Shown here: positions 23,270-35,330 of the stretch, piece by piece | Layout of the letters: each line of letters starts with the position of its first letter | Position numbering within the stretch: the stretch's first letter is position 1 | Assembly: GCF_050947875.1 (NCBI RefSeq) | Contig: NC_134570.1 | Span: 103,402,122-103,466,121 of the forward strand | Source: Dermacentor variabilis | Taxonomy: Eukaryota > Arthropoda > Arachnida > Ixodida > Ixodidae | DNA length: 64,000 nt | Direction of reading: 5' to 3' | The notes under the pieces: model-generated | What the model saw: only the letters and a program-made list of their open reading frames with translations | What the model was told of the DNA's origin: nothing | Databases searched by the model: none | Program-made: the position numbers and the translations under genes

Positions 23270-24700
23270 GTTTCTTGCGTTACCTAGCGACTAGCCAATG
23301 ACACGAAAGACGGGGCAGATGCATTATCCATGCGCCAGTCACGCCACAGAAGCGAGCGAGGCCGGCTGCGCATGTGAACGTTTGCCTTTTCGGCGACCCA
23401 TCTCTCCTTTTTTTTCATGTAGCCTGGTCTATTGGGCTCTGGGCGTATCCTTCCTTTCCTTCTGCACATCCACACTTCAGCACTGTGCTATTTGGCTAGG
23501 GCAAGGTGACAAATTTTGTTTGGCAGTTTACGTTACATTGCAAGCAATTTAGGCTAACGTCACGGCGCACCGAGCGGTGTGACGCTGTTAGCGAAAAACA
23601 GCTCAGCCGTTGTGGCCAGTTAGTTTGGCCTGTACTTAATCGTACTGAAGCATGTTTGGGATACTTTCTCTGACTCCCACCAGTATCGTAACAAATTCCG
23701 TAGATGTCGGGGTACATTTCCGGTATGTTGGCCGCCCTCGCCGTTGGCAGCTTGGGTGATGTGATGCAGTTCATTTCACGTGTGCTGAATCTTATGGGGA
23801 CTGGCATGTGACGCTTTTGTGCACCCCCTTGCCCCCCGACAAGAACATATACCTACTTTCGCTACGCGCACTAGTTGAAAACTCGACGAGCGATAGCCAA
23901 TAATGACAACTCGGAAGTTTGTTGCTTGCACCGGCAGAACGTGCAAAGGATTGCGGCGAAGGGCTCGAATACCTGGAACTTGTAAATCGGAAATTCAGTC
24001 ACCTAAACCTCTGAAAAGAGGCTTTGCACTCACACATTTGTCTTGAGTGCGAGTAGAAGGTATTCTGCGAGCATCTGGCATAGTCAGGCGCTGGGAGCCT
24101 TGTTTTGTGTCCATCTCTGTGTACATGGCGTTCCATGGCTTCTGCTGAGGCCTAGTTGTCCCTTCACTACTTTCAAGCGTTTCACCTCTACGAGCTGCTT
24201 TCCCATAGGGTCTAAATACCAAAATGACCCATACTTGTAATTTACTTTTTTCAGCTGCTGCCGTCCAGAGGAACTTCGTAGAGGACTAATGCTGCTTACC
24301 TGGCGCCACAACATTGGATGAACGCACTAAAAGCCAGGAACGAGCATTATATAAAGCAAAATAAACATTTCTTCATTCTACATGGTGTCTCACGTTTAGT
24401 TCACGTAATTGCACGTTGAACAGAGGAGAGATTTGAGGGAGGCTTGTATAAATAGCTTTCAGTTTTTATTATTGTACTACATAAAGGAAGACTCCTTACC
24501 AGGACAGCGCACGGTTGAACAGTCGGAACAACAATGCCGCGTCGATTGGCACAGCCAGCCTAACGAGTGCCACCTAGCGTTCAAAAGGCGCGCGCCCAAA
24601 ACCAAAACCGGAAGTGTGGTTCAGGTGTTAATGCCAGAGGATTCCTGCGCTAGTCGATTCGTCCACTGTGCCTTATGGGAGAGTCCTCTCTTGTTGAATG
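23270..24700 (+). repeat. ~1.4-kb dispersed repeat, copy B
   Basis: This is the unit 2 paralog of 10195-11905, colinear with it but about 280 bp shorter (mainly missing one internal tandem unit and a segment near 11200-11390). A third, inverted copy is at 39055-40925. Confidence 0.7.
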
Positions 24701-25719
24701 CATTTCTGAAGAAGCGGAAGAATGTATACAGTGAACAGTTTTTGTTCTTTATTTGCTCATTTGCAAGTTATCATTATCAACAGCAAAGAGAACAAGCATG
24801 TGAAATGCATTTGTAACATCTCCTAGCAAGCATCATTGCAAGTTTTGTCAAGGCTTCCAACCTGGACAACCTTTCTGGAGGGCATTCTTGCGCTCTTTGC
24901 ACTTCCAGATAGGCGTTTATACTTTCTCGGAAGCGCATTCGTGCCGATCGTGCGCCTGGGTCCCAGTAGTACCCAGCCGTTCTGGCGCACCAGTGGCTGT
25001 GAAGGCCTCTGGCGCCCATCATCACCGTTTTTTAATCGTTAGTTACCTGACGCTGAGGGGATCTTGCGGGTGCTCTGTTGTAACCGTTCTTTCCAAAACA
25101 TCCCAAAGGAGCGCTCCTATCAAGAATGCAGGAAAACATGATCCATGGTCTCGGGATGTTTACAGATTAAACAACAAGTTTCTCACGGTACCGAAAAAAA
25201 CCCTTTTCTTCCACGACTATCTTTACGGGAAGGGTTCTTGATGAACTTTGAAAAAGATAGTTTTAACCCTTGGTGAAATTTGCAGTCTCTTTACTCTTTT
25301 GGGGACATTGTGGCCTTGGTTTCCACTGTAAAGGGATGTCTATAAAGGCAGAGGAAATTCAATACCGCACAAATCTCTATGCAGGTTTTTCCGTTGGACG
25401 AACTCAGACATTCTTTTAAGAAAGGTATGCTTAAGAGCACAGTGGAGACGACCTCCTGAAGAAAGCTCGTACGGGTTCAGGGAACGCAATTTATGGCAGC
25501 AATAAATCTCGCAGCGCTTTGCTTCCGCTCTTAAAGGCGAAGCTTACGCATCCTCGAAGCTTTTTTTTTACTTGAATAAGCTTCGACGTATTCAGTAAGT
25601 GTAGTGCGTTAAGAATAAGTTTTTTACAGCGAAGCAATGGTGATGGCCTGCGTCCGTAGGCATGGTCGGTCTCAAATGTCAATAAGAAAATTTTTGAGGG
25701 CTGTTAAGCGGTGAGGAGA

Positions 25720-26060
25720 ATGAGAAACGAGGCGAAGCGTCGTGGAGGAAGAGGGTATGCGGAGGCGGGCCTGGTTGGCCTCCTCTGGCAGTTGCTACAG
25801 GTTCTCTGTGCGCTATTGACGTGCCGGATTCGTCTAGTGATCAAGAGGCCCAGCATCGAACGAGAAGGGCGCAGCAGCGACGCAAGCGGTGGTAGGCGGA
25901 GCGAGCGTCGACCGACGCCGAAGTTGTCGCCAAGCGCCGGGCACCAGCTGAACAAGTCCGGCAAAAGGCGCGAGCTTGGCGTGCCGGGGAGACTGCCGAG
26001 GAACGTGCTAGACGCCTTGGCACAACGCAAACATTCTGCGCCCAATGCACAAAAATAGAA
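25720..26060 (+). pseudogene. degenerate Arg/Glu/Ala-rich coding remnant (STPR-like)
   Basis: In the frame reading CAG CAT CGA from about 25853, the plus strand encodes an Arg/Ala/Glu-rich stretch containing VAKRRAPAEQVRQKARAWRA and GETAEERARRLG, with at least one stop. The pattern resembles the 24-residue STPR-type repeats often found in arthropod and tick repeat families. The segment is short and broken. This is a resemblance recalled from memory. Confidence 0.35.
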
Positions 26061-26184
26061 TACCACCCATAAGCTTGCGCGTAACCCGCATTCACAAAGT
26101 CAAACCCCACTCTAATTTTTTTGCTCATAGCAATAGCGCTCGAACAGCATTTCGGCCGCCGGTGCCACGGCACTTCAGGAAGTC

Positions 26185-26275
26185 ATGCACTTCTGCATGA
26201 GAAGTGCTTAGAAGTGCAGAAGATAAGTGAGAAGTGCTTTCCAGAAGTGCAGAAGTCATGCACTTCTGGGAACCA
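26185..26275. repeat. local array of GAAGTGCAGAAG / CACTTCTG inverted motifs
   Basis: Within about 90 bp the words GAAGTCATGCACTTCTG, GAAGTGCTTAGAAGTGC and CAGAAGTGCAGAAG alternate, giving direct and inverted short repeats capable of hairpins. There is no coding capacity. It may be the end of a foldback element. Confidence 0.6.
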
Positions 26276-27858
26276 CGGCGCACGCACAACTCGCGCGTGC
26301 CCAGGACAAGAGACGCCGAGTGCGTTTGGCTGCAAAAACAGCGAAGCGAAGCCTACACACGGTCTGCACGTCCAACGCACCGTTCAATCGTCTTCATGGC
26401 ACTGCCAGTACCAAGGGTGGCCAGGAAAGCACTCTGCCTTCCGCTGCTGGCATGAGCGTTGTGGCTATAGTTCAGCGAGCCAGTGGTTCAGCCATCTCAG
26501 CGGGCCAGCGTAGACGCCAGTGCGCATCAGCTGTACTCCATGTGCAGTGGCGTGTACGCTGGCCCACTCGCCCGCTAAGCTATAGCTCGCTATTCATGTT
26601 CGCTCTGGAACGCTAGCACCGTTCTCGCGTTCAAGCGCAGCCCTTGTTCGAGACACCTTTCTTCGTCTTTTTCCTTATTGCATTTTCCATATCGGCAATA
26701 CCTGCTCCTACTCGTCAAAATTAGAAAAACCTGAATTCGTCATCCTCGGGCACTGGTAGCGTACCCTCCCTCAAATCTTCTGGCGCCAATCTTATTAATA
26801 CAGCATTGTGGCGATACTGTGATTCACAGCGCAAATTGCCGCGAGCTTGGTTGGATGGACTGAAAAGAAAAAATATGGCATCGAGCTTTTAATAATGAGA
26901 GCAATATCTTATCGGCTAGCCTCCATCAATATTGATACGCTCGCTGAGACGACTAGCTTCCACCTGCTCTTAAGAACCGTTTGTGGAATTTCTTTCCACA
27001 TGGCCGACCATAGTACTGCATATATACACAAAACTGTTTGCCACATCCACAAAGCCAGATGGAAAAGCAGCTTGTTTTCTGGGATATTTTTTTGCATTTT
27101 GTGCAGTTTTCAGCTTTTCGCAGAAACAAGACCTATGATTTTGCAACACGGGCAACAGTTCAAAGATCTTTAATATTAATCTCGAGGTCAACGTAACAGC
27201 GAGCGAGCGCATCTTTGCAAGGGCAAAATCACGTTCAAGTGGAAGGACATGATAGTTTGTATTCTCTAGGAACTTCTGAGCAATTTCCGCAAAGTGCATT
27301 TCGTGCGAAACTGGCCGAACAGAGGAACGGCCTATAGACCCATCCCTCACCCTTAGACAATCTTTCGTAGTCTTTGTCAGCCGGGTGCCTGACCAGAAAC
27401 TAAAGTCATTCTTTCTTCAACCTCGATTAACCTTTCCCAGTACCAGCTAGCATTTTGAAAGTATTAATTTAGCATTGACCCGCATTTCCTTCCTAAAGCC
27501 TATTTAAGAACAATGTTCATTCGCCATGCGCTTTACATCGCGCCGTGGTGTGTTGGTTTGATATAGCCGTCACACGAAGATTTGAAGCGCATTTTCGGTT
27601 GCTTTATAGACACATGTGAGCAACAAACACGCACAAATGAACACACACACGCGCGTGCAACTTTGAGCTTTGCAGAGTAACATGAGTAAGGCAGCCGTTG
27701 CAAGTCATAGATCCAGCTGGTAAGATGTTTTACTTACTTTTCAGAAAGCTCTATTTCCATAATTTCTATCATGTAGCATGTATTTTCGCATGTAGTCGCT
27801 TCCTCTCTATGCGATGTATAAGGAGGCGTGTCAGCTGGAATTGAATTAGAAAAAGAAC
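26276..27858. other. insertion interior, no gene recognised
   Basis: An imperfect inverted repeat lies at about 26490-26570 (GCGGGCCAGCGTAGACGCC against GCGTGTACGCTGGCCCACTCGC). A 126-aa minus-strand frame at 27350-26970 is open but matches no family I recognise and has no support. An AC/GC dinucleotide run is near 27640-27660. Confidence 0.45.
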
Positions 27859-28682
27859 TTGCTCTCACATAATCAAGAGGAGATGTAAGCATGAAATGGC
27901 AACCGGCAAAGCGGATTGTTTGGAGATGACACTAGCCACAATCTGTAAATCGGTGTAGTGCATGTCTCCAACAGCATATCCTACCACATCGGACCACACC
28001 ACACCATACTGTACACTGGGCATATGGACGCTGCCCAGCCAGAAGAAGAAAATCGGCTAAATATGGCACGACAGGCAGCAAAAGACGCCAGAGAGACCGA
28101 GCGCACTGCCCAGGTAGAAGAAGGAAAGCGTTTCAAGTAGGCGCGAGCAAACGTCTCAGCAAATCTCGATTCTTGTTACGTGATCTATATGCAAGAGGTC
28201 ACGTGTTCGGCCGCCACTGAGCAAATGGTAGGCTTTCCGAAGCGTTCGCTTGCCAATGCTAGCGGCGTGACGCAATGCTATTTCCTAACTTTTTCCTTTC
28301 TCCATGGAGGCAAGCAACGCATCAGGTTCGTCCAGCGCCGCGCCACGCAGCAGCTCGGCAAGCGCAGTAGATCCGCAGCAAATTCCATTTCACAGAATCG
28401 AAGTGTATGTTGCCCTTTATCTGCCGTTTGAACATCGTAATTATAAATAAAAATTTGCAATAAACACTACGAAGAACTCGGAAGCAATATTTGGGTAACT
28501 TGTTTGGGAGTACCTGCCGTGTGTAATGCGATCCTGTACAAAGAATGGGGGGAGGGGTCACATTTTGTTCTCGCAACGTTCCCGGATGTTATTGTTTGAA
28601 TGCCCTGATAATTACTCTGGATATTTGCTCAATGTCATTTGAAGGTCACGGAAAACGGGAGCTAGAAGCATTTCATGCTTAA
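27859..28682 (+). repeat. interspersed repeat, copy c
   Basis: This aligns along its length with 2621-3660, from GCTCTC-CATAATCAAGAG to GCATTTCATGCTTAAA, without the hAT MITE. The sequence just after it (AAAATTGGCTGACGG) resembles the start of another unit, consistent with a family that tends to occur in tandem. Confidence 0.65.
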
Positions 28683-29249
28683 AATTGGCTGACGGTTTAG
28701 CCCTGGCTAAGCAGGAACTAATGTGAACACATTAGTTCGCTATAGCACCACCACCTTTAGTTTTTCATAGTTTGTCTTGGCTTATCATCGGTATGTGTCA
28801 CTCGGTGTCTGCTAGTCTCCAATGAACTTATTTGATGCCAACTTGGGTTATTTGATATGCAGTGCAGCAGGTGTGTGCCGCTCTTCAATGAACGCATTTG
28901 ATCAAGCGTGCGGCATACTCTTCGGCAGTCCGCTTCACCCGGCCAGTCCTCGTAGTTTGAAGCTTGGCGTCTACACGACGTCGTTCCTGTTCGGGAGTTT
29001 CGCTACTCCGCGCGTTTCTCCTGCCGTCGGCATCAGCGTTGAGACGGCGTCACCTCAGTGCAGGCGTAGAGGAGGCGCTGGTGCACGAGTTTCATTCGCG
29101 CGTTCATTTCCAATAGCGACGTTCAAAAGTCATTTACGGGACACTACACACTTCGATTGCCACCTTCTGGCGCTGAGACAGAGTTTCCTATGCGCAATTC
29201 AACGCCAGCGGCCCATGAGGTTTGCGGCGCGCCCGACGCGCCGGCAGCG
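28683..29249. other. insertion interior, no gene recognised
   Basis: A 146-aa open frame on the plus strand (28822-29262) has no recognisable domain, and the surrounding sequence has the character of dispersed repeats. It is not called as a gene. Confidence 0.4.
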
Positions 29250-29680
29250 TCTAAGCCGGTAGTGTCCGGCGCACCGCGGATGGCGGTTTGACCCCGCTAA
29301 GTATTGACAGCTGGGCTTGTTGGTTATGAATAGCATTATGAAACATCGTTCCAGCGTACAATTGAACAAGGACGAGAAGAAAAAGACAACACGAACGCCG
29401 GTAGACTACACGAACGCCGGAAGGTTTGACCCAGACAAGACTTGCAATGAGGTTCTGACTGTGACAGGAAACTATTGCGTCCACATAGACCTGTGCACAG
29501 TATGACGTGGCGCAGTGTAGTCTGGTGGGTTGCGCCGTTGCCAACATGTTACGGACCCATTTTAAGATTGTGGCTAGTATCCTCTCCAACCAAGCTGCTT
29601 TGCTGGCGGCGATTTCACGCTCACATCTGCTCTCGATTACGAGGGAGCCAGCGTTTTCTATACCTGTCTGCTTCAACTTC
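29250..29680 (-). repeat. interspersed repeat fragment, inverted copy
   Basis: The minus strand carries a 141-codon open frame whose middle aligns with the broken plus-strand frames at 1980-2110 and 2620-2800 of copies a and b (shared pattern LVIESRCEREIA...AWLERILATILK...MLATAQ). It may be a relic of a coding mobile element, or a chance open frame in a repeat. The class is unknown. Confidence 0.5.
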
Positions 29681-30271
29681 TTTTCTCGTTAAGCTACAAC
29701 GTCACGATCAGTCAACGCATGCTCCCGTTGTCGTTTCACCCTCAGTTGTGCCATCCGTCGATCACGGTGCTCCGCACCGACCAACCCAGATGGACTCGCC
29801 ACAGGTGACCGCACTTCATCCATGGCCGATCTCCTGAGAACTGCGACGCGACTTGTTCTGACGTGCTGCTAAGCTATCTGTGAGACGAGGAAAAGCACAC
29901 GCTTTCTGATACGTGTTTGTGATCGGTCTTTCTTATGCCTGTCTCTAAAAAGGAAAGCGCTAAAGTAGGAAAACCATGCAATATGAAAAGAAAAAGGAAA
30001 AAGAAGTGCAGCTTACCGCATTCAAGCACGTTTGGTCATTTGCGCATCCAAAATATAGTACTAACACCGCTCTAGCTAAATCAGATACCGACGGAAAGAC
30101 AGTAGTCAGATCTGAAGTTTAATGTGAGATGGCAATCATAGGCGATAAATCACACCGTTTACTTGCTTATTGGTATGCGAGAACATGCGCGCTGCCGCGA
30201 TCGCTGCTGTAGCCGTTCGCAAACTGTCTTCGTTTGATTTGAAGTTCCATCCCCTTCCAGCTATTTCGCTC

Positions 30272-30274
<3 letters not shown>

Positions 30275-30308
<34 letters not shown>
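30275..30308. repeat. (TA)n microsatellite, about 17 units
   Basis: An uninterrupted TA run immediately follows CTATTTCGCTCGTT. In unit 1 the same flank (about 12090) is followed by about 120 bp of other sequence and a much shorter TA tract near 12217. Confidence 0.92.
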
Positions 30309-30313
<5 letters not shown>

Positions 30314-33104
30314 AACTTTTTTATTCAAATGCACAGATGTTTGCGCAGCTGTCATTTTCGTACGCAATAAAAGAACTATGAAAATAGACAAGTTTTGCAA
30401 AACAGTTCAATAAATGGCCAGCATTAGTAAATTGTAGATTGAACAAATAAACATTGTTAAACAATTGTTTTTTCACTTCTGGCAGGGTGCTTGTTGTTTG
30501 GGTAGAACCTAAGCAATAGTTCATTTTTCAAGTACCCGTTACATGTAATGTAAGTCCTCGACTTCGTGAGGAAAAAGGTTTAAAATGCATTACAGACAAG
30601 AAATGTTCGTTTGCTTGTTAGGCTTTGCTCTGCAGATAGCAGAGATTGTTCATTTATTCTCTCTTGCATTTTATTGTATGGGTTTCGAAATTCTGTGACT
30701 GCTTCATGGAAAAAAAATGTCTTCCCAATATTCACTGTCGAATCCTAATATCTGCTGCACATACTATGAATAGAACAACTAGCAAAAGATGGCTCTACTT
30801 TTAAGCTTCTGCTTATGCAAGCATCGTGAAGATGTCTGTAGATCTGCATTTTGGACGTTCACAGAAATGATTGAGTGTCAATGGCAATGTTTTTATGTTA
30901 TTATGCATCAACGCTGTGAGATCGCAAGTCTGACAATGTAATGTCGTTCTCTCATTTACGGCTGGTGTTTTGCCCACCAATGTTTGATTCTGATGAGGCA
31001 TAATCACAAGCCGCACGCTTTTTCAAATGTAGCGAAGAAGGACACACAAATTTGCACAACAACACGCCGCCTCAGTTTACAAAAATATCTGCCTCAAGAA
31101 CACATATTAACCAGAAATGACAGATTTGCCGCACAATAAAAAGAAAGAAACTGTTCCTGAAAGTCGTTTTCCTTAACTACCCGCTCGATAGCGCTATATT
31201 TAAGACTAAAATTTCCACTGTGATAAATTTGCTCTTTGAAATTATTAGTCACCGGTGATCGATTTGAATAGGCGTCTTAACGAAAGAGGCAATATCAGGT
31301 GCGGCTGCCCCAGAAAGCAACGCACTTTAATTTTAGCAGTGTTATGCACAAGCAACACCTGATGACACTTTTTAAAAATAATTTTCTCTAAGCCACGTAT
31401 AAGCTTAAACAACCTTCACGGCTGGTCGAGTAGAGACTTTTCGAGGGCTTCGACGAGCACATTCTGATGAGCATCTTTATTTCACCAAACTCTGTCGGGA
31501 GAGGTGTTTCCCAACTGCCACGCGATCCCAGCGACTAGTAACGGCAGAAGGAAACGTGGCAATTATACACCCTCATACATTGCGACCCTTCGACAATGTG
31601 ACCCGGACCCCAGGGCAAACTTCTGTAAATATAACTTTTTCTTGCTGCAGATGCAGCCTCCAACATTTGTTGTCACAAACTGCTCTGGGCTAGAATACGG
31701 CACTCAGATAGCGCAATAAGTGAGAAATTAAATCTAGTCATGCGTACAGTGTCACACAGTAGTCTTGAGTAAGGCATTTCTTAGTTAAATCAAGTGTATG
31801 TGTAAAGCAGTTGCAGCTTGTCTTTTTGCCTTGCTCCTGGAAGCTTATAATAAACGTTTGAAAATTCTACACGGTCAATCGAACGTAGCTCGTACACGTG
31901 AAGGTACCCTTTGATTGGTATCGTTTATCCAAAAATGTGTATCCTTTGATTAGTATCGTTTATGAAAGACCGAAGGCGACTCTATTTTTTATTGGTTTGC
32001 TTTCTTTGAAAATCGCTCGCTAAGTGAATATTTAAGCACCGCAGAAGTTCACTACTAAGCAAACCTGCCGATGGAATAACTAATGTGGCTACGAGTCGCC
32101 AGCAAATCAAAAATGTTTTCTTGAAATCTAAACCATGTTTCTTCGTGAGGGTAGACTGTAAAGAGCAACGCGCTTTCATTCCTTTTTTTTTTTCGTAGAA
32201 ACTGCCTTTGCACCTACCGATCGCTTAAAGAAAGTATGATTGCTCAGAGACCAGCGCTTTTCTCTAGTGGTTATCAATTACCATGCGCCTAAAACATGTT
32301 GCCCTTTGAGACACCTAATAGTTACAAACGTCACATCGTGCTCGTTACCCCAGTTTTCGCAATCTAGGATGCGCCAGCAAACAAGGAGTCAAATCCGCAC
32401 GCGGAGTATCGGGAAACATACAGCCAGGCGCTCAGACATACGGATCGCAAAATGTTTTCGACAACGCAAAACTTCTTGCGCAATGACAATTTCAGCGCTC
32501 TATAAATGATCAAGGCAGAAAATAATTCAACGATGGAACTGCAGTGCAGCCTAAATTTCTCAACCACTAAAAAACACTGCTCGTTTAACTACTTCGAGAT
32601 GGTTTCTGTCCCACTTTCGTGGTAATCTTTGAAGTAATGAGCGTCACATCTACGTTGAAGTATACCATTCATATTCAAAATGGATGTCTCAATGAAAAAT
32701 GAATACACGGCTGCTGCGATCAAGTTGGAATTTGTAGCCCACGCACATCTTTACCAAAACCTTCCACAACCTGCCTGTCACTAGAGAAATTACCTAAAAC
32801 ACTGATTTTTCTTCTGCGCCTTATTTGTGGGTGATTGCTTTTATGATGTGAAAACATTTTAACCACCGTAAAAATAACGACAAAATATCCGGCTTTCCAC
32901 TCAATAACCCGTGAAACAGTTATAATCGCGGAGTCCCTTTGCGTTGAAGCTGTCCGTTGATACCAGCAATACAGGCGGATTCTGTGACACATGAAGTCGA
33001 CCCTACGAAGCCCTATGTGTGGAATGAGGCAGGCTATATACGATATGCACAAGAACGTACACATTTTTGTTTATTTGAACGTGGTAAGTATTATATAGTG
33101 TTGC
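30309..33104. other. intergenic of unit 2, paralogous to about 12240-15270
   Basis: This is colinear with unit 1 and contains no conserved open frame. The site equivalent to the unit 1 SINE is empty here (CATTCCTTTTTTTTTTTTCG near 32178). Confidence 0.6.
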
Positions 33105-33340
33105 CCAAAGTGTGACAGGTAGTGAAAGGTGTAGTCCATTCATTAGACGACTTGGATGCACGTTTGGAGGTACGTTGTAAATAATCCCCGATCCGTACAA
33201 TCTGTATACCAAAGACATTTTCAAGGTACTTGACTGTCTCATCTCGTCCACAAAGCATGCAGTCCGTCCCTTCGGGGCACTGAAGCCTTCCGCGAGCTAG
33301 AGCATTAGTGTAAATAAGCCGGGAAAGAAATTGCACTTTC
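33105..33340 (-). pseudogene. non-LTR retrotransposon C-terminal remnant, unit 2
   Basis: The minus strand encodes LARGRLQCPEGTDCMLCG, then RDETV and, further on, DYLQRTSKRA. The Cys pattern followed by a W/Y-LQRT motif resembles the zinc-knuckle tail downstream of RNase H or RT domains in tick LINEs, as I recall them. The frame is about 80 codons, isolated and lacks all catalytic domains. The unit 1 paralog is at 15290-15475. Confidence 0.5.
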
Positions 33341-34639
33341 TTTCATAGTTAAAAACAGTAACGCGATAGCTGGCGCAATATTGCGCCTAACGTGTCTTGT
33401 ACTATTTCGAATGATATTGTTTGGTGTAGACATTGGCAGAAGCAGAAGGAACCTTTCGACAAGAGAAAACTTCACTTACTTCCATCTGGCAATTAAGACT
33501 TAAACTTATCAACATAAAACCTTCTGTCCTATACTCCGCGCCAATTGTGGGCCAGGTACAGGTCTAGTACGCATTCACGAACAAATTTTGGTGGCAACGA
33601 AGAGAAAGCTGCACGGGCAAATTCGTCTGTTCTAACATATGTGAAGAATCTTAAGATTCTGTACATATGTTAATGAAATAGGATTTTTCAGCCCGTGTCT
33701 TCCTCGCAGCGCAGTCTGTTCGTGAGACAAGCTGACTTTGGAGAGTTGCTGTGTAAGCTTGGAAGTTGTGCTTAGGTGCTATAAGTGTGTGTGTCAGCAA
33801 GCAGCAAAGGCGGGTCTTCGTCGTCTCCTTCAACGTGCCACGGAAAAGCAAAGCGCATTAGCTTCACTAAAACTGTCACCGGAGTTTCCGAGGCTTTGTT
33901 TTGACGCGCTTGATCAGCATACACTGCGGAATGCGCGTAGCAATGCAAGTTCAACCTCGCGCCTATTTGCTCCAGTGAGCTGACTGCAGGCGCAGAGCGA
34001 GAAGGCACACCAACGCGGCTGCATTTTCGGCTTCGAAAATCTGACGTTAGGGCCTCTCATATTTTATTTCTTTCCTCCATGTCCATAACAATACTTTCGA
34101 TTTCACGTAATAGATGCTGAGTAAGCATACCTGCCGCGTGTGAAGCATTCGTATTTGGCCAAACGTGCAATCGTGAGTGTATTTTATGGTAATTTGGTGT
34201 TTTAAATAAAATGTTTTCTCTTCTCCAGCTTAAACTGACCAGGATGAGAACGTCCGAAGTTCCTATGGGCGCTCTTATTCGTCCACAATTTCCTTCGTAG
34301 CCTTCAATTCATTGGCACAGAATGTTGTACTCGAGCATAGCAGCTAAGCATTCATTCATGGAGGTGACCATAAGGTTACGCTGCGAGGGGTGCCCTATTG
34401 TGGTAGATCAAACTTTTCTAACGAACATATTGTTTTTTTGAGGGTGTGTTTCATTATATCCAGCGTGGCCAATCCCGCTCGTGTGCATATGAACCACAAC
34501 TTTAGGTTACAACAACGCATATAAACCTAGTCGTCTTTGTTTAGGTAAGTGGCATCGTTCCCTAGTAGTGCGGTAGCGGAAAGACGCAGGTCCTTCCAGT
34601 CAGTTGCATTTCGTTTCTTCCCACTGAATTTATTGCTAA
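33341..34639. other. intergenic of unit 2, paralogous to about 15476-17110
   Basis: This is colinear with unit 1 (for example GCAACGAAGAGAAAGCTGC and CCATAAGGTTACGCTGCGAG blocks). There is no conserved reading frame and no other feature I can support. Confidence 0.55.
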
Positions 34640-34962
34640 TAGAAGCATTTAGTATTCATCATCCACAAACAATATTTATTTACACTGCAAGACGGAGACC
34701 TCTCCCTGCAATCAACAATTACCCCTGTCTTACGCTAGCTGATTCCAACTTGCACGTGCAAATTTCTTAATTCCATCACCCAACTAGATTTTCTGCCATC
34801 GCCGACAGCGATTTTGTTCCCTTTGAACCAAATATGTAACTCTAATCGTCCAGTGGTTATCCATACTCTACGCATTACATGACCTGCCCGGCGGCATTCG
34901 TTTCTCTTAATGCCTCCTGGAATATCGGCTATCCCCGTTTGATTTCTCATCCACTCTACTCT
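34640..34962 (-). mobile_element. LINE 3'-end remnant (antisense), interrupted by a large insertion
   Basis: The minus strand encodes RRAGHVMRR, a well-known motif near the C-terminus of LINE reverse transcriptases. On the plus strand ATTACCCCTGTCTTACGCTAGC and CGGCTATCCCCGTTTG are visible. The sequence is cut at 34962 by a TIR element and resumes at 43901 with TCTTCCTGTCTTCTAGCGTCACGCC. This proves that the remnant was there before the insertion. The paralogous remnant is at 17105-17320. Confidence 0.7.
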
Positions 34963-34999
34963 CCCGTACAAAAAAAAATCTTGAGAAGGCATTCAAATA

Positions 35000-35330
35000 T
35001 TGTTGGTCAATGTTGAGTTTTTTATGGAGGGTTTATTGAGAGTTTGTTGGAGAATTGTTGGGTTGAGTGCTCTTGAATATTAGCCACTGAAATTTAATTG
35101 AAACACCACTGGGTATCCCAATGTTGAATAATTGTGAAGTTACCATTGAAAGTCCATTGTGCTTAGACGGCCCGTTGTGTTCGTTTTGATGAATGGCTTT
35201 TGGGTTACCATTGATTCTGCGTTGAACTGACGTTGTGGTGGTTTTGTTGACCTGTTGTTGAGTTATTATTGCTACAGCACTGAAAAGAACATTCTGGCCC
35301 ATTTGAGATTTCAAAAGTCGCCATTGAAAT
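35000..35330. repeat. GTTG-rich subterminal repeat zone of the TIR element
   Basis: Words such as TTGTTGG, TTGTTGAG, GGGTTGAGTG and CCATTGAAA recur at irregular spacing over about 300 bp. Such subterminal motifs often serve as transposase binding sites in cut-and-paste elements; that role is inferred here. Confidence 0.5.

Larger units (their letters stand above)
24710..30097. mobile_element. composite 5.4-kb insertion in unit 2
   Basis: Unit 1 is continuous from GTTGAATGTAC (about 11878) to ACAGTAGCCAG (about 11890), whereas unit 2 has about 5.4 kb between GTTGAATGCAT (about 24700) and AGTAGTCAG (30101). The inserted DNA holds several dispersed repeats (entries at 25720, 26185, 27859 and 29250). 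Clear terminal repeats were not found, so it may be several nested insertions rather than one element. Confidence 0.6.

Noticed and set aside
26970..27350. 126-aa minus-strand open frame (spanning 26970-27350)
   Set aside because: It looks protein-like in part, but I recognise no family and no flanking exon or paralog supports it.
28822..29262. 146-aa open frame
   Set aside because: No recognisable motif; it lies in dispersed-repeat sequence within the 5.4-kb insertion.
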